Below are positions 59,079-64,000 of a stretch of DNA of 64,000 nt, in pieces. Positions within the stretch are counted from its first letter, which is position 1. Each line of letters starts with the position of its first letter. The notes under the pieces were generated by a model. It made no database searches, was not told the DNA's origin, and saw only the letters and a program-made list of their open reading frames with translations. The position numbers and the translations under genes were made by a program. The stretch is from Lachnospiraceae bacterium (GTDB taxonomy: Bacteria; Bacillota; Clostridia; Lachnospirales; Lachnospiraceae). The stretch covers positions 992,001 to 1,056,000 of the forward strand of contig CABJAM010000001.1 of NCBI GenBank assembly GCA_902363555.1, read 5' to 3'.

Positions 59079-60554
59079 ATGGGAAAAACAGTTTTAAAAA
59101 TGAAAAACATCACAAAACGTTATCCCGGTGTTGTTGCTTTAGATAATGTATCCGTCGACTTTGAAGAAGGCGAGGTCCATGCGCTGCTCGGTGAAAATGG
59201 CGCTGGCAAATCCACACTGATCAAAGTATTATCCGGAGCCATTCAAAACGATGAAGGTTCGGTAGAGATTGACGGGCAGACGTATGATAAAATGACGCCG
59301 AAAATTTCCAGAGGGCACGGTGTGGAAGTAATTTATCAGGAGTACAACCTGATCAATTCCCTGTCTGTAGCCGAAAACATCTGTCTTGGTTCTAAATTTG
59401 GCAAGACCGTGGACTACAAAGCGATGCAGAAGGTTGCCAATGACATTTTTGAGCCATTTGGTATTGATATCGATCCAAAGGCTCTGGTGCGGGATCTGTC
59501 TCCGGCCAAGCAGCAGCTTGTGGAAATCGCCAAGGCCGTATCCAAGGACGCCAAGATCATTGTCATGGATGAGCCTACCGCTCAGTTGACCGTTTCTGAG
59601 GTGGAGAACCTTTACGATATTATCCGCGGACTTAAAAAGAAAAACGTGACGATCATTTACATATCCCACCGTATGGAGGAGCTTTTCACGATCACCGACC
59701 GTGTCACAGTCATGCGCGACGGCCAGTACGTAAAGACCTTAAATACAAAAGACACAAGCCGGAAGGAGCTCATTGCCCTCATGGTTGGACGTGAGCTTAC
59801 GGAATCCTATCCAAAGCGGGATTGCGTCAGGGATGAGATCGTTTTGGAGGTCAAAAATTTAAATGGCTACCGCAACATCGACTGCTCCTTTAATTTAAGA
59901 AAAGGTGAGATCCTGGGGCTTTCCGGTCTGGTAGGCGCAGGGCGTACGGAGCTTGTGCGGGCCGTATTCGGCGCCGATAAGAAATTTTCCGGGGAAGTGC
60001 TTGTTCACGGCAAGCCGGTGGCGATCAAATCGCCCAAGCAGGCCATTGAAAACGGGATCGGCCTGATTCCGGAGGACCGTAAAAATCAGGGCTGCTTTTT
60101 GTCCATGACGATTGAATGGAATATTGCCATCACAAATATTAAAAAGTTGTGTAAATCGATTGTGGTTAATGATAAACTGGTAAAGAAGCAGGCGGATGAT
60201 TATAAAGATCGTCTGAATATCAAAACCCCGTCCATTTTACAAAAGGCCGGCAATTTAAGCGGCGGTAACCAGCAGAAGGTCGTTCTGGCCAAGGTGCTGG
60301 CCGGTGACTCGGAGATCATCATCTTTGACGAGCCAACCCGCGGAATCGACGTGGGCGCCCGCCATGAGATTTACATGCTGATGAATGAGCTGGTGGAAAG
60401 CGGAAAGTCCATCATTATGATCAGCTCCGATATGGAAGAGCTGCTGGGCATGTCCGACCGCGTGCTCGTTCTGTGCGAGGGCCGGATCAGCGGTGAAGTG
60501 CAAAAAGAAGATTTCTCACAAAGCCATATACTTGAACTGGCGTCCTGTGAATAA
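59079..60554 (+). CDS. Ribose-type ABC ATPase (tandem NBD), intact
   Basis: A 491-residue MglA/RbsA-like ATPase. NBD1: GENGAGKST, LSPAKQQLV, IVMDEPTAQ, ISHRM. NBD2: GLVGAGRTE, LSGGNQQKV, IFDEPTRGIDVGA. All expected family motifs are present, in contrast to the degenerate relative at 3038. It drives the permease at 60570. No binding protein is nearby, and the shared promoter points to the lipoprotein at 4752. The ribosome site is AGGAGG. Confidence 0.93.
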   Translation: MGKTVLKMKNITKRYPGVVALDNVSVDFEEGEVHALLGENGAGKSTLIKVLSGAIQNDEGSVEIDGQTYDKMTPKISRGHGVEVIYQEYNLINSLSVAENICLGSKFGKTVDYKAMQKVANDIFEPFGIDIDPKALVRDLSPAKQQLVEIAKAVSKDAKIIVMDEPTAQLTVSEVENLYDIIRGLKKKNVTIIYISHRMEELFTITDRVTVMRDGQYVKTLNTKDTSRKELIALMVGRELTESYPKRDCVRDEIVLEVKNLNGYRNIDCSFNLRKGEILGLSGLVGAGRTELVRAVFGADKKFSGEVLVHGKPVAIKSPKQAIENGIGLIPEDRKNQGCFLSMTIEWNIAITNIKKLCKSIVVNDKLVKKQADDYKDRLNIKTPSILQKAGNLSGGNQQKVVLAKVLAGDSEIIIFDEPTRGIDVGARHEIYMLMNELVESGKSIIMISSDMEELLGMSDRVLVLCEGRISGEVQKEDFSQSHILELASCE

Positions 60555-60569
60555 GAGGAGGAAATGAAA

Positions 60570-61541
60570 ATGAACAAAGCGAAAGCCATCATTAAGCGTA
60601 ATATGATCTTCGTTATTTTGATTTTGTTAATAATACTGTTTGGTATCTGGTCACCGAACTTTCTGACCTTTAAAAACCTGATGAATATTTGTACACAGAA
60701 CGCGTATCTGCTGCTGGCCACCATCGGTATGGGCCTCGTTATGATCAGCGGCGGTACCGACCTGTCCATTGGTTACCTGATGTCTGTTGTCGTTGTATGT
60801 ACCGCGGCTCTCATGGAATGGGTAGGACTGCCCATCTGGCTGGCGATCATTCTTGGCCTTGTGATCGGCTGTGTTCTCGGCGCTGTCAATGGTTTTGCCG
60901 CCAACCTGTTAAATATCCACCCAATGATCGTTACACTGGCGACCATGACAGTATTCCAGGGTATTTCCTACCTGATTTCCGGTTCTCAGTCCATCTACAA
61001 CTTAAAGGATGGCTTTAAATTCCTTGGACAGGGTTATTTAGGGCCCATCTCGGTGCCTGTATTACTGGCCATCGTCGTATGTATTATCGTTCACTTTGTA
61101 TTGAAAAAAACTTACTTCGGCCGTTATATTTACGCTGTCGGCGGCAATCCGGAGGCTTCCCGTCTGGCCGGCGTTAATGTTAAGCGCATTAAGCTTTTAG
61201 TGTTCGTGATCTGCGGTTTCCTGTGCGCCTGCGCAGCCATTATCCTGACCGCACGTACAGGCTCTGCCAACTCATCCATGGGTGCCACCGCCATGTTCAA
61301 CTGTATCACAGCCTGCGTGATCGGCGGCGTCAGCTTTATCGGCGGCGAGGGCGATGTCAAGGGAATGATCGTTGGCGTGCTGATCCTGGGCGTGCTCTCC
61401 AATGGTATGCAGCTTGTAGGTATGGGTATATATGTACAGTATGTTGTCAAGGGCATCATCCTTCTGGCAGCCATTGGATATGATACTTATTCCAAGAGCG
61501 TCAAGGTTAAAAAAGTAGCTTCCACGAAAGCAGCGGCTTAA
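60570..61541 (+). CDS. Ribose-type ABC transporter permease (RbsC-like)
   Basis: A 323-residue permease with about 8-10 hydrophobic segments and family signatures (SGGTDLSIGYLMS, YIYAVGGNPEASRLAGVNVK, RTGSANSSMGATAMF). It likely works as a homodimer with the ATPase encoded 15 bases upstream. The ATG at 60570 is 8 bases after AGGAGG; the ATG at 60564 is only 2 bases from it. A terminator follows. Confidence 0.93.
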   Translation: MNKAKAIIKRNMIFVILILLIILFGIWSPNFLTFKNLMNICTQNAYLLLATIGMGLVMISGGTDLSIGYLMSVVVVCTAALMEWVGLPIWLAIILGLVIGCVLGAVNGFAANLLNIHPMIVTLATMTVFQGISYLISGSQSIYNLKDGFKFLGQGYLGPISVPVLLAIVVCIIVHFVLKKTYFGRYIYAVGGNPEASRLAGVNVKRIKLLVFVICGFLCACAAIILTARTGSANSSMGATAMFNCITACVIGGVSFIGGEGDVKGMIVGVLILGVLSNGMQLVGMGIYVQYVVKGIILLAAIGYDTYSKSVKVKKVASTKAAA

Positions 61542-61576
61542 TAACCGCTTAGAGGAACCGAACTGTTATGAGGTAT

Positions 61577-61600
61577 GGAGCGTGTTTTACAGCACGCTCC
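61577..61600 (+). terminator. Hairpin after the permease gene
   Basis: GGAGCGTG and CACGCTCC form a perfect 8-bp stem; AGCATTATTT follows, a weak T-tract. Confidence 0.65.
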
Positions 61601-61759
61601 AGCATTATTTCAGTAATAGAAATAGAATAAGTCTTGTATGAAAAATAGAAATCCATTATGATTATATTCAGAGGAATGACGCCATACTGCGATGTAACTG
61701 GCGCAGGCAGGAAAATGCTTTCTGCCGGATATTTCTGAAGAATAAGGAGGATCTTACTT

Positions 61760-62728
61760 ATGAAAAAAGTATTGGGAATTGCGTTTGGACGGAAAATGTC
61801 TAACACGGACATTATGGTTAAGACCGCACTTATGGAGTGTGAAAAGGCTGGCCTGGACGTGCGTTATATCCGCGCTGACGATTTAAAGATCGATGACTGC
61901 ACCGGCTGCATTTCATGTGTTGTGGGCATGGTATCCGGTATGGGTAAGGGCGGCTGCCCGATCAAGGACGATATGGCGATTTTGGACGAGGCGCTCATGG
62001 AGTGCGACGCCCTGATCGTGGCTTCACCGACCTATGTTATGTCACCCACTGGCAAATTTAAAACGGTCTGCGACCGTATCGGGCCCTCCCACGATATCAG
62101 CTTCCGCCTGGAGGCCAGAAAAGAAGGTCTGGCTGCCGGTAAGGACCCGGACAAGCTGCCGGACGAGCGTTCGCTGAAAAAACGTGTGGGCGCGCTGATT
62201 TCCGTCGGCGGCGCTATGACGAAAAACTGGCTCAGCTTTATGCTTCCGACCATGTACGAAATTACCATGTCCATGGGCATTGATGTGGTAGATATGTATG
62301 AGTATTATGGGGCAATGGCCTGGGAACACGTTGTGATCAACGATGAAGTGATGGAGCGTATGCGCCAGGTTGGACGAAATATTGCCGACGCCCTGGCTGC
62401 TGAAAGCGATGAGGAGCGCACAAAGTGGCGCGGTGATTCCGAGGGCACCTGCCCGGTATGCCACTGTGATATGCTGACTGTACTTCACGACGGCACCGGC
62501 GTGGAATGTCCGGTCTGCGGTATCCGCGGCGAGCTGGCCGTTAAGGATGGAAAGATTCAGGTGGAATTTTCTGAAAGCGAGCAGAAGCGTTCACGTCTGT
62601 TCTATGCCGGAAAGCTGGAGCACTCCACCGAGATCAAAACGAAAGCCACACCTCCGGGAGGTATCCCGAATAAAGCCGAGCTGCTGGCGCCCTACAAGGA
62701 TTACGCCACACAGTGGAAGTCGGAATAA
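61760..62728 (+). CDS. Flavodoxin-like NAD(P)H:FMN reductase with zinc ribbon (paralogue)
   Basis: A 322-residue protein. The N-terminal flavodoxin-like fold (LGIAFGRKMSNTDIMVK) has a Cys-rich loop (DDCTGCISC), and residues about 230-260 hold CPVCH...CPVCG, a four-Cys ribbon. It is the same size and plan as 47195-48163, with a shared GALISVGGA segment. It is next to the ABC permease but separated by a hairpin and has its own AAGGAGG site. It may reduce flavin or a quinone-like imported compound; the substrate is unknown. Confidence 0.85.
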   Translation: MKKVLGIAFGRKMSNTDIMVKTALMECEKAGLDVRYIRADDLKIDDCTGCISCVVGMVSGMGKGGCPIKDDMAILDEALMECDALIVASPTYVMSPTGKFKTVCDRIGPSHDISFRLEARKEGLAAGKDPDKLPDERSLKKRVGALISVGGAMTKNWLSFMLPTMYEITMSMGIDVVDMYEYYGAMAWEHVVINDEVMERMRQVGRNIADALAAESDEERTKWRGDSEGTCPVCHCDMLTVLHDGTGVECPVCGIRGELAVKDGKIQVEFSESEQKRSRLFYAGKLEHSTEIKTKATPPGGIPNKAELLAPYKDYATQWKSE

Positions 62729-62777
62729 GCTTCCTGTAATTGAATAAAGCTTTAATGGCCGGATAACGTTCGGCCGG

Positions 62778-62822
62778 GCTGCCGCAGTATTGATTTTAGA
62801 ATCATTTGCGGCAGCTTTTTTT
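62778..62822 (+). terminator. Strong intrinsic terminator
   Basis: GCTGCCGCA and TGCGGCAGC form a perfect 9-bp stem, extended by TGATT/AATCA, followed by seven T. Confidence 0.92.
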
Positions 62823-62846
62823 GTAAAGATTATATATGACAAAATT

Positions 62847-62873
62847 GTCACCAAATCTGTCACTTACCGGTCA
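62847..62873 (+). promoter_or_regulatory. GTCA direct repeats before the ABC exporter
   Basis: GTCA occurs at 62847, 62859 and 62870, about one helical turn apart, beside a TGACAAAATTGTCA dyad (62837-62850). Such spacing is common for OmpR-type response regulators that control MacB/BceAB-type exporters. No such regulator gene is visible nearby. Confidence 0.4.
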
Positions 62874-62925
62874 TAACGATTGGATATACTTTAAACTAAG
62901 TTAAAACTTATTAGGAGGAACATCC

Positions 62926-63645
62926 ATGAGAATATTAGAAGTCGATCATTTGACAAAGGTTTATGGAAAAGGGGAGACTGCGGTAAAGGCGCTGGATGAC
63001 GTAAGCTTTACCGTGGACAAAGGCGAATTTGTAGCCATCACCGGCCCATCCGGTTCGGGAAAATCGACGCTGCTCCACATTCTTGGCGGTGTGGACACGC
63101 CTACCGCTGGCAGCGTAGTGATTGAGGGAACGGATATATATAAATTGAACGAGACGAAGCTGGCCATTTTCCGACGTCGGCAGATCGGACTGATCTATCA
63201 GTTCTATAATCTGATCCCGGTGCTGGATGTGTGGGAAAATATGACGCTGCCGCTGCTCCTGGATGGGCAGAAGGCCGACCAGGATTATACAAAGGAGCTT
63301 GTAAAGACGCTGGGCCTTGAAAAGCGTATGCGCCATCTGCCCAATCAGTTATCCGGCGGGCAGCAGCAGCGGGTGTCCATAGGACGGGCGCTGATGACCC
63401 ATCCGGCGCTGGTGCTGGCCGATGAGCCCACCGGAAATCTGGACCGCAAAAACAGCAATGAGATTGTGGAGCTGCTCAAGTTTTCCAACCGAAAATACAA
63501 TCAGACATTGATCGTGATCACCCATGATGAAAGTATTGCATTGCAGGCCGACCGCATCATTAATATCGAGGATGGCCGGATCACCCGGGATGAACTGCTG
63601 CGCCCGACGATGCATAAGGAATGTATTCCTGAGGTGCGGGTATGA
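62926..63645 (+). CDS. MacB/LolD-type ABC ATPase
   Basis: A 239-residue ATPase with Walker A GPSGSGKST (about residues 39-47), signature LSGGQQQRV, Walker B LADEPTGNLD and switch VITHD. The EKRMRHLPNQLSGGQQQRVS context and the following FtsX-like permease identify the MacB/LolD/BceA group, which exports or extracts peptides and lipids. The stop overlaps the permease start by 4 bases. The ribosome site is AGGAGG. Confidence 0.92.
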   Translation: MRILEVDHLTKVYGKGETAVKALDDVSFTVDKGEFVAITGPSGSGKSTLLHILGGVDTPTAGSVVIEGTDIYKLNETKLAIFRRRQIGLIYQFYNLIPVLDVWENMTLPLLLDGQKADQDYTKELVKTLGLEKRMRHLPNQLSGGQQQRVSIGRALMTHPALVLADEPTGNLDRKNSNEIVELLKFSNRKYNQTLIVITHDESIALQADRIINIEDGRITRDELLRPTMHKECIPEVRV

Positions 63646-64000
63646 ATATCATTTCCAGGGTGACACTTGCCTACATGAAGAAAAATAAAAAACGGACGAT
63701 GGTCACTATTTTTGGCGTGATCATTTCCGTAGCCATGATCACTGCTGTGCTCACGTCCATCGTGTCATTTATGGATATGTTCCAGCAGCGGGAAATTTAT
63801 GAAAATGGAAGCTGGATGGCTCAGTATAAGGGGCTTGACGCCGATCAGGTGAAGGCGCTTAAGGAACGCAGTGAATTTTCCGATGTGATGCTCCGGGGGG
63901 AGTTTGGGTACAGTCCTCTGGAAAGCTCATCAAATCCCAATAAAGCGTATACGTATGTCCAGGCGATGGATGCGGCCTCTATGGCGGATGAGCACTTAAC
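63642..64000 (+). CDS. FtsX/MacB-type ABC permease, N-terminal part
   Basis: The gene runs off the window end. The first 119 residues show a basic N-terminus, one membrane segment (about residues 21-44, TIFGVIISVAMITAVLTSIV) and the start of a large extracytoplasmic domain, as in MacB/BceB-type permeases. It is coupled to the ATPase gene by a 4-base overlap. Substrate and total length cannot be judged. Confidence 0.88.
   Translation, partial: MNIISRVTLAYMKKNKKRTMVTIFGVIISVAMITAVLTSIVSFMDMFQQREIYENGSWMAQYKGLDADQVKALKERSEFSDVMLRGEFGYSPLESSSNPNKAYTYVQAMDAASMADEHL

Overview
The window looks like a chromosomal segment of an anaerobic, gut-type Clostridia bacterium, most likely Lachnospiraceae. 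That rests on YesM/YesN two-component genes, Firmicutes-type lipoprotein signals, strong AGGAGG ribosome sites, several solute-importer cassettes, and oxygen-sensitive flavin/iron-sulfur redox enzymes. The genus cannot be fixed from sequence alone. I saw no rRNA or tRNA gene, CRISPR array, transposase or integrase.

Layout: 0-6 kb holds the end of a histidine kinase, then a YesN/YesM pair, a degenerate ABC ATPase-like protein and a sugar-type binding lipoprotein. Its apparent partners, an ATPase and a permease, lie 54 kb away at 59.1-61.5 kb and carry a near-copy of the same promoter. 6-11.2 kb has a Nudix hydrolase, an AraC regulator, an APH-like kinase, a MATE pump and a DUF362 protein behind a MerR-type promoter. 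11.5-30.2 kb is a large catabolic island: an AprA/AprB-like flavoprotein and ferredoxin, NuoE, NuoF, an [FeFe]-hydrogenase-like subunit, an MBL hydrolase, two small membrane proteins, a Dpp/Opp-type importer, a LysR regulator, an esterase-like and a ceramidase-like hydrolase, a second MBL hydrolase with a collagen-like insert, and a FUSC-type exporter. It reads as an import, hydrolyse and reduce pathway for an unknown conjugated substrate.

30.2-38.9 kb is LacI-controlled and sugar-acid oriented: a 2-hydroxyacid dehydrogenase, two beta-propellers, an orphan binding lipoprotein, a YhcH/YiaL remnant, an FGGY kinase and a UlaE-type epimerase. 39-45.1 kb holds an AraC regulator, a MATE pump, an acetyltransferase, a HicA-type toxin with its antitoxin, and an ABC-F ATPase behind an attenuator-like leader. 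45.3-55.9 kb holds a Crp/Fnr regulator and, on the minus strand, an Old Yellow Enzyme-type reductase, a ribose-type ABC importer, and a flavodoxin-like protein between two NTF2/SnoaL proteins. Two matching 18-bp dyads lie before the reductase and the importer operon. 56-58.7 kb has two glycosyltransferases. The end (59-64 kb) has the split sugar ABC genes, a second flavodoxin/zinc-ribbon protein and the start of a MacB/FtsX-type exporter.

The best candidates for undescribed biology are: (i) the YesMN system with a pseudo-ATPase and a split, co-regulated importer; (ii) the AprAB-NuoEF-HydA-like island; and (iii) the Crp/Fnr-linked reductase, NTF2 and flavodoxin cluster.
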